From positions 1,984,001-2,048,000 of the forward strand of contig BPGK01000001.1 in NCBI GenBank assembly GCA_026002995.1: a stretch of 64,000 bases of DNA, in the 5' to 3' direction. Positions within the stretch are counted from its first letter, which is position 1. Every line of letters begins with the position of its first letter. Source of the stretch: Gaiellaceae bacterium. Its GTDB lineage: Bacteria > Actinomycetota > Thermoleophilia > Gaiellales > Gaiellaceae. The notes beneath the pieces were generated by a model that searched no databases, was not told the DNA's origin, and saw nothing but the letters and a program-made list of their open reading frames with translations. Position numbers and translations under genes: made by a program. Positions 37,769 through 46,643 of this stretch are shown piece by piece.

Positions 37769-38389
37769 CTACTTCGAGTAGAGCTCGACGATGAGCGATT
37801 CCTGGACGGGCGTGTCGATCTCGGCGCGCTCCGGCCACTTGAGCACCGTCCCGGTGAGGTTCTCGTGGTCGGCTTGGAGCCACGGCGCCACCGCCGCCGT
37901 GAGGTCGGTCGCGTCGCGGACGAGCTGCTCGACCGGGCTCGACGGCTTGAGCGCGACGACGTCTCCGGGCCGCACGCCGTAGCTCGGGATGTTCACCCGC
38001 CGGCCGTTGACGAGGAAGTGCCCGTGGCGGACGAGCTGGCGCGCCTGCGCGCGCGAGCCGGCGAACCCGAGGCGATAGACGACGTTGTCGAGCCTCGTCT
38101 CGAGCAGCCGGAGCAGGTTCTCGCCCGGCGCCCCCTGCGCGCGGCTCGCCTTCTCGTACGTCGTGCGGAACTGCTTCTCGAGCAGGCCGTAGTACCGGCG
38201 CGCCTTCTGCTTCTCACGCAACTGGATGAGGTACTCGCTCTGCTTGATGCGCCCGCGGCCGTGCTCGCCGGGCGGATAGCTCCGGCGCTCGACCGCGCAC
38301 TTCTCGGTAAGACAGCGCTCGCCCTTGAGGAAGAGCTTCACGCCCTCCCGCCGGCACAACTTGCACTTCGGCCCGAGGTCTCTCGCCAT
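37769..38389 (-). CDS. rpsD: 30S ribosomal protein S4 (zinc-binding type)
   Basis: This 206-aa primary 16S-binding protein has four Cys ligands in CKLC and CLTEKC near residues 9-31, so it is the zinc form. The S4 RNA-binding domain includes [20 protein letters not shown] and [19 protein letters not shown]. The start overlaps the rpsK stop by one base. A palindrome directly follows the stop. Confidence 0.97.
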   Translation of the reverse strand: MARDLGPKCKLCRREGVKLFLKGERCLTEKCAVERRSYPPGEHGRGRIKQSEYLIQLREKQKARRYYGLLEKQFRTTYEKASRAQGAPGENLLRLLETRLDNVVYRLGFAGSRAQARQLVRHGHFLVNGRRVNIPSYGVRPGDVVALKPSSPVEQLVRDATDLTAAVAPWLQADHENLTGTVLKWPERAEIDTPVQESLIVELYSK

Positions 38390-38793
38390 CAGCCACGCCT
38401 CCGCTTGCGAGGCCGGACGCCGTTGTGCGCCTGCGGAGTCACGTCCTTGACGCCGAGAATCTCGAGGCCGGCGGCCTGGAGCGAGCGGATGGCCGTCTCT
38501 CGGCCGGACCCAGGCCCCTTGACGAAGACCTCGACCTTCTGCAGGCCGTGCTCCATCCCCTTCCGCGCCGCGTTGTCCGCGGTCACCTGCGCCGCGAACG
38601 GCGTCGACTTGCGCGAGCCCTTGAAGCCCGCCGAGCCAGCCGACTCCCACACGATGACGTTGCCCTCGCCATCCGTGAGGGTGACGATCGTGTTGTTGAA
38701 GGTCGCCTTGATGTGCGCCTGGCCGACGGCGATGTTCTTCCGGACGCGCCGCCGCGTGCGCCCGCGGGAGGCGGACTTGCGAGGAGGTGCCAT
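38389..38793 (-). CDS. rpsK: 30S ribosomal protein S11
   Basis: This 134-aa platform protein has [39 protein letters not shown] and a C-terminal [20 protein letters not shown]. The N-terminus is a basic tail. It is 3 bp after rpsM in the alpha operon. Confidence 0.97.
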   Translation of the reverse strand: MAPPRKSASRGRTRRRVRKNIAVGQAHIKATFNNTIVTLTDGEGNVIVWESAGSAGFKGSRKSTPFAAQVTADNAARKGMEHGLQKVEVFVKGPGSGRETAIRSLQAAGLEILGVKDVTPQAHNGVRPRKRRRG

Positions 38794-38796
38794 CGG

Positions 38797-39171
38797 CTAC
38801 TTCGCCTTCTTCCCGCGCCCGACGGTCTTCTTCACGCCCTTACGTGTGCGCGCGTTCGTCTTCGTGCGCTGGCCGCGCACGGGGAGGCCGCGGCGGTGGC
38901 GAATCCCGCGGTAGCTCCCGATCTCCTGGAGCCGCTTGATCGCTTGCGCGCGCTCGCGCCGCAGGTCGCCCTCCACCTCGAGCTCCGAGTCGATGTACGC
39001 GCGGAGCTTCGTGACCTCCTCGTCGGTGAGATCGCGAACCTTCTCGTTCGGATCGAGGCCGAGCTCGCGGCAGATCTTCTGGGCGGTCGAGCGCCCGATC
39101 CCGTAGATGTACGTCAACCCGATCTCGAGCCGCTTCTGAGTCGGGAGGTTGACGCCGGCGATGCGTGCCAT
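38797..39171 (-). CDS. rpsM: 30S ribosomal protein S13
   Basis: This 124-aa head protein contacts the P-site tRNA and the large subunit. It has [32 protein letters not shown] and [18 protein letters not shown], with a long basic C-terminal tail. It follows rpmJ by 8 bp. Confidence 0.97.
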   Translation of the reverse strand: MARIAGVNLPTQKRLEIGLTYIYGIGRSTAQKICRELGLDPNEKVRDLTDEEVTKLRAYIDSELEVEGDLRRERAQAIKRLQEIGSYRGIRHRRGLPVRGQRTKTNARTRKGVKKTVGRGKKAK

Positions 39172-39179
39172 GACGAGCG

Positions 39180-39293
39180 CTACCCCTGCCTCTGCTTGTG
39201 CCGAGGGTTCGAGCAGATGACCATCGTGCGCCCGTGGCGCTTGATCACGCGGCAGCGATCACACATCGGCTTGACGGAAGGGCGAACTTTCAT
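39180..39293 (-). CDS. rpmJ: 50S ribosomal protein L36
   Basis: This 37-aa protein starts [20 protein letters not shown] and ends [12 protein letters not shown]. The Cys-Cys-Cys-His set (CDRC, ICSNPRH) binds zinc. It lies between infA and rpsM, 7 bp after infA. Confidence 0.97.
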   Translation of the reverse strand: MKVRPSVKPMCDRCRVIKRHGRTMVICSNPRHKQRQG

Positions 39294-39300
39294 CTCGGGT

Positions 39301-39522
39301 CTACTTGAGGCGGAACGTGATGCGGCCGCGGGTGAGGTCGTAGGGAGAGAGCTCGACTTTGACGCGATCGCCCGGGAGGATGCGGATGTAGTGCTTGCGC
39401 ATCTTCCCGGAGATGCGGGCGAGGACGGTGTGGCCGTTGTCGAGCTGCACCCTGAACATCGTGCTCGGGAGCGCTTCGATCACCTCGCCTTCGACCTCGA
39501 TCTTCTCCTCTTTTACGGCCAC
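39301..39522 (-). CDS. infA: Translation initiation factor IF-1
   Basis: This 73-aa OB-fold factor occupies the 30S A site in initiation. It has [40 protein letters not shown] and the C-terminal [16 protein letters not shown] 39522 gives the family length (72-73 aa). A longer frame reaching toward 39615 is not conserved. A REP-like array separates it from map, unlike the tight spacing elsewhere in the operon. Confidence 0.95.
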   Translation of the reverse strand: MAVKEEKIEVEGEVIEALPSTMFRVQLDNGHTVLARISGKMRKHYIRILPGDRVKVELSPYDLTRGRITFRLK

Positions 39523-39621
39523 GTTCGTGCCCAGCCTCACCTCGTATCGGTACGTCTCGCTTGGACTCTCAGGACATGGCGGCGCAACCGCGCCTGCCGC
39601 ACCGCGGCGCATCATCGTAGC

Positions 39622-39846
39622 AGATGGAGGGGGTCAGGTCTTCCACGTTCCATTTCCGTTCCCGGCCCCCGCTATCCCGAGGTCGCTCAAGAGATGGAAC
39701 GAGATGGAGGGGGTCAGGTCTTCCACGTTCCATTTCCGTTCCCGGCCCCCGCTATCCCGAGATCGCTCAAGAGATGGAACGTGGAAGACCTGACCCCCTT
39801 GCGACACCGGGTGCGGCTCAGGGACGGAACGTGGAAGACCTGACCC
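39622..39846. repeat. REP-like array: two 80-bp tandem copies plus inverted copies
   Basis: Two 80-bp units (39622-39701 and 39702-39781) differ at a single base (39682 versus 39762). A 21-bp core, beginning GGGTCAGGTCTTCCACGTT, occurs forward at 39631-39651 and 39711-39731, and inverted at 39776-39796 and 39826-39846. The forward and inverted ends can form large hairpins. The last copy covers the end of map. The core is of the GGGGTCAGGTC type linked to RAYT mobilisation, but no transposase is present. Confidence 0.8.
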
Positions 39847-40606
39847 TGTTCGGGACACCGACACGCGGGGTGAGGATGCGCGGGCCGTCGGCGGTGATCG
39901 CGACCGTGTGCTCGAAGTGGGCCGCCATGGAGCCGTCGGCGGTGGAGATCGTCCAGCCGTCGTCGGCGACGACGACCTCGGACGAGCCCGCCGTGATCAT
40001 GGGCTCGATCGCGATGGTCATACCCTCCGAGAGCCGCGGCCCGCGCCCTGGCTCGCCGTAGTTCGGGATGTGGGGGTCCTCGTGGTAGTACCGGCCGACG
40101 CCGTGGCCGACGAGGCTCCGCACGACGGAGAAGCCGGCGCCCTCGACGACCTCCTGCACCGCGTGCGAGATGTCGCCGACGCGGTTTCCGACGACGGCCT
40201 GCTCGATCCCGGCCGCGAGCGCCTCCTGCGCGACGTCGAGGAGCCGCTGCGCCTCCGGATCGATCTCTCCCACTCCGAACGTGTACGCGCTGTCGGCGAT
40301 GGCGCCGTCGAGCGTGACTCCGACGTCAATCGTGACGAGGTCTCCCTCGCGGACGACGTGCGCCCCGGGGATGCCGTGCACGACGACCTCGTTCGGCGAG
40401 ATGCAGATCGCTTTCGGGTAGCCGCGGTAGCCCTCGGACGTGGGGATACCGCCGCGCGCGCGGATGAAAGCGCCCGCAGCCGCGTCGAGCTCCTCGGTCG
40501 TGATCCCGGGGCGGAGAAGCGCGCCCACGTGCGCGATCGTCTCGGCGACGAGTCGCCCCGCGGCGGCGATCTTCTCGATCTCGCGTGGGCTCTTGCGGAT
40601 GATCAT
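39818..40606 (-). CDS. map: Methionine aminopeptidase, type I
   Basis: This 262-aa enzyme removes the initiator Met. The metal-binding set is visible: Asp in VTIDVGVTLDGAIADSAYTF (both Asp ligands), His in GHGVGRYYHEDPHIPNYG, Glu in TIAIEPMI and Glu in FEHTVAIT. The last 10 or so residues, NRVRSSTFRP, are encoded by the REP-like repeat, so the natural end was probably replaced. It overlaps adk by 4 bases. Confidence 0.95.
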   Translation of the reverse strand: MIIRKSPREIEKIAAAGRLVAETIAHVGALLRPGITTEELDAAAGAFIRARGGIPTSEGYRGYPKAICISPNEVVVHGIPGAHVVREGDLVTIDVGVTLDGAIADSAYTFGVGEIDPEAQRLLDVAQEALAAGIEQAVVGNRVGDISHAVQEVVEGAGFSVVRSLVGHGVGRYYHEDPHIPNYGEPGRGPRLSEGMTIAIEPMITAGSSEVVVADDGWTISTADGSMAAHFEHTVAITADGPRILTPRVGVPNRVRSSTFRP

Positions 40607-41169
40607 CGCTCCCGTGTGCCCGCGAGCGCGCGCTCGATCTCGGCCTCCACCTCGTCGATCGAGCGCTCGCCGTCGATCTCGATCAGGGCCCCCGCCTCCC
40701 GGTAGCGCGCGATCACCGGCTGGGTGAGCTCGTGGTACAGCCGGAGCCGGTTGGCGATCACCTCCGGCGTGTCGTCGGAGCGGCCCTCCTCGAGGGCGCG
40801 GCCGAGGAGTCGCTCGCTCGAGACCTCGTCGCTCACCTGGAGCAGGAGCACGACGTCGAGCGGCTTGCCGATGCTCGCGAGCATCGAGTCGAGCGCCTCC
40901 GCCTGGGCGAGCGTCCGCGGGAAGCCGTCGAGCACGAAGCCGTCCTCGTGCTCGAGCCGCTCGCGAATGAGGTCGATCATGAGCTCGTCCGGGACGAGGT
41001 CACCGCGCTCGAGGATCGGCGCCACGCGGCGGCCGAGCTCCGTCCCCTCCGCAACCGCCGCACGGAGGATGTCACCGGTCGAGACGTGCGCGATGCCGTG
41101 CGACGCGGCCAGGCGCTTCGCCTGCGTCCCCTTGCCCGACCCCTGCGGGCCCAGAATCAGAATGCGCAT
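40603..41169 (-). CDS. adk: Adenylate kinase (short-LID form)
   Basis: This 188-aa enzyme equilibrates ATP and AMP with two ADP. P-loop GPQGSGKGTQAKRLA lies near 7-21, followed by GFVLDGFPRTLAQAEAL and the C-terminal R-rich segment. The LID is short and lacks the zinc Cys set, as in actinobacteria. It sits between secY and map in the usual spc order. Confidence 0.96.
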   Translation of the reverse strand: MRILILGPQGSGKGTQAKRLAASHGIAHVSTGDILRAAVAEGTELGRRVAPILERGDLVPDELMIDLIRERLEHEDGFVLDGFPRTLAQAEALDSMLASIGKPLDVVLLLQVSDEVSSERLLGRALEEGRSDDTPEVIANRLRLYHELTQPVIARYREAGALIEIDGERSIDEVEAEIERALAGTRER

Positions 41170-41184
41170 CGCCGTGCGCCTCCG

Positions 41185-42438
41185 TCAGCGGAGGAAGCCC
41201 TCGTAGGAGCGCATCATCATCTGCGACTCCATCTGCCGCATCGTGTCCAACGCGACGCCGACGGCGATGAGTACGGACGTGCCCCCGAGCGCCCCCGCGC
41301 TCGCCTGCGAGAAGCCGCCGTAGGAGATGAAGAGGCTCGGGAGCACCGCGACGACGGCGAGGTAGAGCGAGCCCGGCAGCGTCAGCCGGGAGAGGACGCG
41401 GTCGAGGTACTGCGCGGTCGGCGGGCCGGGGCGGATGCCGGGGATGTAGCCGCCGTGACGGCGCAGGTTGTCGGCCTGGTCGACCGGGTTGAACTGCACC
41501 GCCGTGTAGAAGTAGGTGAAGACGACGATCAACAGGCCCTCGATGAAGAGGTAGATCCAGTCGCCGGGCTGGAAGTACTCGTTCACGAAGTCGCGTGTCG
41601 CCGGGAAGTACTGCGCCATCGTCGGGGGGAAGGCGAGGATGGCGGCGGCGAAGATGATCGGGATGACTCCCGCCATGTTCACGCGCAAGGGCAAGTAGGT
41701 CGAGCCGCCGGTCGTCATGCGGCGACCGACCATGCGCTTGGCGTACTGGATCGGAATCCGGCGCTGGCCTTCCTGCACGAACACCACTGCGGCGCAGATC
41801 CCGAGCGCGATGAGCGGGAAGAAGAGCTTCTCCATTGGGCCGCCATTCCACCAGGCGGCGATGCCGATCGGCGCCCCGACGAGGATGGAGGCGAAGATGA
41901 GGATCGAGATGCCGTTGCCGACCCCACGCTTCGTGATGAGCTCGCCCAGCCACATGAGGAGCGTCGTGCCGGCCGTGAGCGTGACGACGATGAGCACCAT
42001 CTCCCCGGAGCCGGCCTCGAGCGCCCCCTGGCTCCGGAAGAGGAACGCGTAGCCGGTCGCCTGCGCAGCCGCGAGGCAGACCGTGAGGTAGCGCGTGTAC
42101 TGCGTGATCTTCGCGTAGCCGGCCTCGCCCTCCTTCTGGAGTTGGCCGAGCTTGGGGATCACGACCGTCATGAGCTGGAGGATGATCGAGGCCGTGATGT
42201 AGGGCATGATCCCGAGCGCGAAGAACGAGAACTGCGAGAGCGCTCCGCCCGAGAAGAGGTCGAGGAAGCCGAGAATCGTGTCGCCGCGGCCGGAGAAGTA
42301 GTTCTGGATCGCGTCCGGGTCCACGCCGGGAGCCGGGATCCACGACCCGAGCCGGTAGATGGCGAGGACGAACGCGGTGAAGAGGACGCGCCGCCGGAGC
42401 TCCGGCACCCGCCAGGCGTTGGCGAGCCACGAGAACAC
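41185..42438 (-). CDS. secY: Protein translocase subunit SecY
   Basis: This 417-aa inner-membrane channel has about ten transmembrane helices. Landmarks are VLFTAFVLAIYRLGSWIPAP (TM1), SQFSFFALGIMPYITASIIL, QEGQRRIPIQYAKR (cytoplasmic loop) and TYFYTAVQFNPVDQADNLRR. GTG start, 3 bp after rplO. SecE and SecG are not in the window. Confidence 0.97.
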   Translation of the reverse strand: MFSWLANAWRVPELRRRVLFTAFVLAIYRLGSWIPAPGVDPDAIQNYFSGRGDTILGFLDLFSGGALSQFSFFALGIMPYITASIILQLMTVVIPKLGQLQKEGEAGYAKITQYTRYLTVCLAAAQATGYAFLFRSQGALEAGSGEMVLIVVTLTAGTTLLMWLGELITKRGVGNGISILIFASILVGAPIGIAAWWNGGPMEKLFFPLIALGICAAVVFVQEGQRRIPIQYAKRMVGRRMTTGGSTYLPLRVNMAGVIPIIFAAAILAFPPTMAQYFPATRDFVNEYFQPGDWIYLFIEGLLIVVFTYFYTAVQFNPVDQADNLRRHGGYIPGIRPGPPTAQYLDRVLSRLTLPGSLYLAVVAVLPSLFISYGGFSQASAGALGGTSVLIAVGVALDTMRQMESQMMMRSYEGFLR

Positions 42439-42441
42439 GCG

Positions 42442-43050
42442 CTAGCTCGCTTCCTCCTCGACCGGCTCCTCCGCAGGCGCCTCGGGAGCCTCGCCCGACG
42501 GCTCCTCGACCGGCGCCTCGTCCCTCGGCGCGGAGCCCTTGTGAGGCTTCTGGCGCTTGGCGACAGGCTCGCGCAGCCAGACGACGGAGCCCCCTGCGGC
42601 TTCGATCTTCTCGACGGCGGAGCGCGAGAAGGCGTGCGCCGAGACGGTCAGAGCCTTCGTCAGCTCGCCCTCGCCGAGAACCTTGACGTCCACAGAGAGC
42701 TTGCGGATGAGCCCGGCCGCCTCGAGCGCCTCCGGGGTCACCTCGGCACCCGCCTCGAAGCGCGCCTCCAGGTCGCGCACGTTCACGGGCTGGGTATGCG
42801 TGCGGAAGGGCCCGATCGGCATCGCGTCCGCGGACGTGTTTCCGCGGAGCTTGCCGAGGCGCATGTCGATCGGCGTCTGCCCACCCTCGAAGCCGGCGCG
42901 CATCGTGTGCGAGCCCGAACGCGCCTTCTGCCCCTTGATACCGCGACCGGAGTAGCGGCCCTTGCCGGAGCCGAGGCCGCGTCCCACCCGCTTGCGGGCC
43001 TTGCGGGGCTGCGCGGGCCGGAGGTTGGACAAGCTCAGCTCGTCTGCCAT
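42442..43050 (-). CDS. rplO: 50S ribosomal protein L15 with acidic C-terminal tail
   Basis: The L15 core (about residues 1-150) has LSNLRPAQPRKARKRVGRGL, GKGRYSGRGIKGQKARSG and IDMRLGKLRGN. Residues after about 165 form a Glu/Pro/Ala tail (VEEPSGEAPEAPAEEPVEE), making 202 aa against about 145-150 normally. The tail is unlikely to enter the rRNA core. It follows rpmD by 1 bp. Confidence 0.95.
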   Translation of the reverse strand: MADELSLSNLRPAQPRKARKRVGRGLGSGKGRYSGRGIKGQKARSGSHTMRAGFEGGQTPIDMRLGKLRGNTSADAMPIGPFRTHTQPVNVRDLEARFEAGAEVTPEALEAAGLIRKLSVDVKVLGEGELTKALTVSAHAFSRSAVEKIEAAGGSVVWLREPVAKRQKPHKGSAPRDEAPVEEPSGEAPEAPAEEPVEEEAS

Positions 43051-43051
43051 C

Positions 43052-43237
43052 TCAGGACTCCTTCGCGTCGACGCGGACGAGGTGCCGGACCTTGCGCAGC
43101 ATGCCCTGGAGCTCGGGCGAGTCGCGGTGCTCCGCGCTGCGCCCGATCTTCCCGAGCCCGAGCGCGCGGAGGGTGCCGAGGTGGCGGTCGGACTGGCCGA
43201 TGGCGCTCCGCACCTGGGTGATCTTGAGCGTCGTCAC
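43052..43237 (-). CDS. rpmD: 50S ribosomal protein L30
   Basis: This 61-aa protein reads [40 protein letters not shown], with [15 protein letters not shown] at the end, all typical of bacterial L30. The GTG start at 43237 overlaps the rpsE stop as GTGA. Confidence 0.96.
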   Translation of the reverse strand: MTTLKITQVRSAIGQSDRHLGTLRALGLGKIGRSAEHRDSPELQGMLRKVRHLVRVDAKES

Positions 43238-43836
43238 GCGCTCGCCTCCCCGGGCTCCTCGGCTGCCGACTCCGTGCTCTCCGCGGGCTCGTCCTCGGTC
43301 GGCTCGTCCGCCGCGGGCCCGCCGTCGCGCGCGACAGGCAGGACCTCCGAGATCCGCTTCCCACGGAGCGCGGCGACCTCCTCGGGACGCACGAGGCGCT
43401 GGAGCCCGTCGATCGTCGCTCGGGTCATGTTGATCGGCGTCGTCGTCCCCAGGCTCTTCGCGAGCACATCTCGGATCCCTGCGAGCTCGAGGACGGCGCG
43501 GACGCCGCCTCCGGCGATGACGCCGGTTCCCTCGCTCGCCGGCCGCAGGACGACGCGCGCCGCGTCGAAGCGGCCGACGATCTCGTGCGTGATCGTCTGA
43601 CCGTGCTTGGGGACCGTGAAGAGGTTCTTCTTCGCGTCGTCGACCGCCTTGGAGATGGCGAGCGGCACCTCGCGCGCCTTCCCGTAGCCGAGGCCGACGC
43701 GGTCGACCTCGTCGCCGATGACGACGAGCGCCGTGAACGAGAACCGGCGACCGCCCTTCACGACCTTCGCGACGCGGTTGATCTCGATCACGCGCTCTTT
43801 GAGCTCGCGGGCGTCCGCGACTTCTCTCGTGCTCAA
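43234..43836 (-). CDS. rpsE: 30S ribosomal protein S5 with acidic tail
   Basis: S5 contributes to decoding accuracy. The N-terminal double-stranded-RNA-binding part has [19 protein letters not shown], and [19 protein letters not shown] follows. The C-terminus ends in an acidic stretch ([19 protein letters not shown]), giving 200 aa against about 166 in E. coli. It overlaps rplR and rpmD by 4 bases each. Confidence 0.96.
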   Translation of the reverse strand: MSTREVADARELKERVIEINRVAKVVKGGRRFSFTALVVIGDEVDRVGLGYGKAREVPLAISKAVDDAKKNLFTVPKHGQTITHEIVGRFDAARVVLRPASEGTGVIAGGGVRAVLELAGIRDVLAKSLGTTTPINMTRATIDGLQRLVRPEEVAALRGKRISEVLPVARDGGPAADEPTEDEPAESTESAAEEPGEASA

Positions 43837-44183
43837 AACTGGAGCCCTCCCTCGCGCGCGCCCTCAGCGAGCGCCTTGACACGTCCGTGGTACAGGTAGC
43901 CGCCGCGGTCGAACACGCAGCGCTCGATCCCGCGCTCCCTCGCCGCTGCCGCGAGCGCCCTGCCGACCTCGCGGGCCTGGTCGGTCTTCGAGCCGGACGT
44001 CGTGACCGTCTTCCAGCTCGCGGCCGCGAGCGTCGTCGCCGTCTCGTCGTCGACGAGCTGCGCGAAGATCCCGCGGTTCGAGCGGAAGACGACGAGGCGT
44101 GGACGCTCCGCGGTTCCCGCGATCTTGGCCCGGACGCGGCGGTGCCGGCGCTCTCGGGCCTGTCGCTTCGTCAGCGTCGTCAT
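43833..44183 (-). CDS. rplR: 50S ribosomal protein L18
   Basis: This 116-aa 5S-rRNA-binding protein has [35 protein letters not shown], and the C-terminal [20 protein letters not shown]. It overlaps rplF and rpsE by 4 bases each. Confidence 0.97.
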   Translation of the reverse strand: MTTLTKRQARERRHRRVRAKIAGTAERPRLVVFRSNRGIFAQLVDDETATTLAAASWKTVTTSGSKTDQAREVGRALAAAARERGIERCVFDRGGYLYHGRVKALAEGAREGGLQF

Positions 44184-44713
44184 GCGCGTTTCCCAACCTT
44201 CCGCCGGACGTGCTCCCCGCGGTAGCGGATCCCCTTGCCCTTGTACGGCTCGGGCGGTCGCACCTTGCGGATCTCCGCAGCAGTCTGCCCGACCGCCTGC
44301 TTGTCGATGCCCTTCACCACGACCTCGGTCGGCGTCGGAACCTCGAACGTAATCCCGGGCCGAGGCTTGATCACGACCGGGTGCGAGTAGCCGACGGCGA
44401 GCTCGAGGTCGGTGCCCTTGAGCTGCGCGCGGTACCCCACGCCTTGGATCTCGAGGCGCTTCTCGAACCCCTTCGTGACGCCCTCGACCATGTTCGCGAT
44501 GAGCGTGCGAGTCAGCCCGTGGAGCGCACGGTCCTCCCCGCGCTCGGTCGGCCGGGAGACGACGATCTCGCCGTCGGTCTGCTCGATCCGCATCCGGGCC
44601 GGAACGTCCTGGGCCAGCTCGCCGAGCGGGCCGGTCACCTGCACGCGCCCCGGCGAGAGCGCGACCTGTACGCCCGCGGGAAGCTCGATGGGTCTGCGTC
44701 CGATTCTCGACAT
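44180..44713 (-). CDS. rplF: 50S ribosomal protein L6
   Basis: This 177-aa protein has the duplicated L6 fold. It starts [20 protein letters not shown] and carries [20 protein letters not shown] and the C-terminal [19 protein letters not shown]. It lies near the sarcin-ricin loop. Position between rpsH and rplR is canonical. Confidence 0.97.
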   Translation of the reverse strand: MSRIGRRPIELPAGVQVALSPGRVQVTGPLGELAQDVPARMRIEQTDGEIVVSRPTERGEDRALHGLTRTLIANMVEGVTKGFEKRLEIQGVGYRAQLKGTDLELAVGYSHPVVIKPRPGITFEVPTPTEVVVKGIDKQAVGQTAAEIRKVRPPEPYKGKGIRYRGEHVRRKVGKRA

Positions 44714-44715
44714 CG

Positions 44716-45111
44716 CTACCAGACGAAGGCGATCACCTCGCCGCCGACGCCGCGCTCCGCGGCCTGGCGGTTCGTGATGACGCCGCTCGAGGTCGACATG
44801 ATCGCCGTGCCCAGGCCCCCGAGGACGCGCGGGAGGCGATCCTTCCGCGCGTAGACCCGTCGGCCGGGCTTGGAGACGCGCTTGAGGTCGGTGATGACGC
44901 GCCGCCGGTCCTTCGCGAACTTGAGCTCGATGACGAGCGTCCCGACCGGCTCGCCCGGGACGACCTTGTAGCCCTTGATGTAGCCCTCCTCGGCGAGGAT
45001 GCGCGCGATCTCCTCCTTCATGCGGGAGGTGGGCATCGAGGTCGTATCGTGCAGCGCCCGGTTCGCATTTCGGATCCGCGTGAGCATGTCGGCGATGGGG
45101 TCCGTCAGCAC
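44716..45111 (-). CDS. rpsH: 30S ribosomal protein S8
   Basis: This 131-aa primary binding protein has [38 protein letters not shown], and the C-terminal [20 protein letters not shown]. It follows rpsN by 10 bp. In E. coli S8 represses the spc operon, but no such target was modelled here. Confidence 0.97.
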   Translation of the reverse strand: MLTDPIADMLTRIRNANRALHDTTSMPTSRMKEEIARILAEEGYIKGYKVVPGEPVGTLVIELKFAKDRRRVITDLKRVSKPGRRVYARKDRLPRVLGGLGTAIMSTSSGVITNRQAAERGVGGEVIAFVW

Positions 45112-45121
45112 CGTCGTCCTC

Positions 45122-45307
45122 CTACCAACTCGACTTCGTCATGCCCGGGATGACACCCTCGTGCGCGAGCTCGCGCAGGCAGATGCGGCAGAGCCCGAAC
45201 TTCCGGTAGACGGCGCGCGGGCGCCCGCAGCGGTTGCAGCGTGTGTACGCGCGAACGGGGTACTTCGGCTCGCGCTGCTGCTTCGCGATCATCGACTTCT
45301 TGGCCAC
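45122..45307 (-). CDS. rpsN: 30S ribosomal protein S14 type Z (zinc form)
   Basis: This 61-aa short S14 has two CxxC pairs, CNRCGR and CRIC, that bind zinc, in a core ending [15 protein letters not shown]. The long zinc-free paralogue is not in the window. The GTG start overlaps the rplE stop by one base. Confidence 0.97.
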   Translation of the reverse strand: MAKKSMIAKQQREPKYPVRAYTRCNRCGRPRAVYRKFGLCRICLRELAHEGVIPGMTKSSW

Positions 45308-45900
45308 TAGCTCCGCTCCCTTCTCTCCGCGGCGAAGGGGAGCCCGAGCGCGCCGAGGAGCGCTCGGCCGTGCTCGTCCGTCTCCGCCGTCGTCGTGATC
45401 GCGACGTCGAGGCCCCGGATCGCCGGCACCTTGTCGTAGTCCACCTCCGGGAAGATGATCTGCTCCCGGATCCCGATCGAGTAGTTGCCGCGGCCGTCGA
45501 ACGAGCCGGGGTCGAGCCCGCGGAAGTCACGGATGCGAGGCAGCGCGATCGAGACGAGGCGGTCGAGGAACTCGTACATGCGCGCTCCCCGCAAGGTCAC
45601 ACGGGCGCCGACCGGCATCCCCTCGCGCAGCTTGAAGCTCGCGATCGACTTCTTCGCGCGGCGAACCTGCGCCCGCTGGCCGGAGATCACCGTAAGCTCC
45701 TCGATGGCTGCGTCGAGCGCCTTCGGGTCGGTCTTCGCCTCCCCCACGCCCATGTTCAGCGTGATCTTCTCGACACGCGGAACCTGCATGATCGAGCGGA
45801 GCCCGAGCTCCTCCTTGAGGCGTGGCCGGATCTCCTCCTCGTAGCGCTGCTTGAGGCGCGGCACGTACGTCTCCGGAGTAGGGGCGGTCGTCGCGCTCAT
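45307..45900 (-). CDS. rplE: 50S ribosomal protein L5
   Basis: This 197-aa 5S-rRNA-binding protein has [40 protein letters not shown] and [20 protein letters not shown] short N-terminal extension ([11 protein letters not shown]) precedes the core. It overlaps the rplX stop as ATGA. Confidence 0.97.
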   Translation of the reverse strand: MSATTAPTPETYVPRLKQRYEEEIRPRLKEELGLRSIMQVPRVEKITLNMGVGEAKTDPKALDAAIEELTVISGQRAQVRRAKKSIASFKLREGMPVGARVTLRGARMYEFLDRLVSIALPRIRDFRGLDPGSFDGRGNYSIGIREQIIFPEVDYDKVPAIRGLDVAITTTAETDEHGRALLGALGLPFAAERRERS

Positions 45901-46268
45901 CGGTCGAGCTCCTCTCCGCAGCCCTTGCGCTTGCAGACGCGCACCCGGACGGTGCCGTCCTTGGCCTGCTTCTCGGCGATCCCGACACGCGTCGGGGTGT
46001 CGCAGACGGGGCAGACGACCATGACGTTCGAGACGGAGATGGGAGCCGGCTTGTCGAGGATGCCGCCGGGGACGATCTGCGTTCCACCCATTCGCGAGGC
46101 GTCGCGTATCGGACGGGGCTTCGTGTGCCGCTTGGCGATGTTCAGGTTCTCGACGATCACGCGCCGCTCGGAGGGACGCGCCTCGATGACGCGGCCGCGC
46201 TTGCCGCGATCCTTGCCGGCGATGATCTGCACGAGGTCGCCCTTGCGCACCTTCATCTTCACTGCCAT
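45897..46268 (-). CDS. rplX: 50S ribosomal protein L24 with Cys4 motif
   Basis: L24 starts assembly of the large subunit. The KOW motif [20 protein letters not shown] is at residues 6-25. Beyond the core, four Cys (86, 89, 112, 117 in VCPVCDT and VCKRKGC) could bind zinc. The protein is 123 aa, a little longer than the 103-105 usual in E. coli or Bacillus. Confidence 0.96.
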   Translation of the reverse strand: MAVKMKVRKGDLVQIIAGKDRGKRGRVIEARPSERRVIVENLNIAKRHTKPRPIRDASRMGGTQIVPGGILDKPAPISVSNVMVVCPVCDTPTRVGIAEKQAKDGTVRVRVCKRKGCGEELDR

Positions 46269-46271
46269 CTC

Positions 46272-46640
46272 TCAGAGCACCTCGGGGGCCAAGCTGACGA
46301 TCTTCATGAAGTTCTTCTCGCGGAGCTCCCGCGCGACCGGGCCGAAGATGCGCGTCCCGCGCGGGTTGGACTGGGAGTCGATGAGGACGGCGGCGTTCTC
46401 GTCGAAGCCGATGAGCGTGCCGTCGTCCCGGGTGTAGGGCTTCTTCGTGCGAACGACGACCGCTCGCACGACCTCGCCCTTCTTCACCGCGCCCTGAGGC
46501 GCGGCGGACTTCACGGTAGCAATGATCACGTCGCCGACCCGCGCGTAGCGCCGGTGCGAGCCGCCGAGCACGCGGATGCACAGGAGCTCGCGCGCGCCCG
46601 TGTTGTCCGCGACCCGGAGACGAGACTCCTGCTGGATCAT
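46272..46640 (-). CDS. rplN: 50S ribosomal protein L14
   Basis: This 122-aa protein reads [40 protein letters not shown] and [20 protein letters not shown], all diagnostic. It contacts L19 and helix 14 of the 16S rRNA at the bridge. It is 3 bp from rpsQ. Confidence 0.97.
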   Translation of the reverse strand: MIQQESRLRVADNTGARELLCIRVLGGSHRRYARVGDVIIATVKSAAPQGAVKKGEVVRAVVVRTKKPYTRDDGTLIGFDENAAVLIDSQSNPRGTRIFGPVARELREKNFMKIVSLAPEVL

Positions 46641-46643
46641 CGG

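Noticed and set aside
39523-39615. N-terminal extension of IF-1 to 104 aa
   Set aside because: GTG 39522 gives the standard 73-aa protein. The extension is not conserved and runs toward the repeat array.
39622-39846. The array as a CRISPR
   Set aside because: There are only two 80-bp direct copies and inverted cores, with no regular unique spacers and no cas genes.
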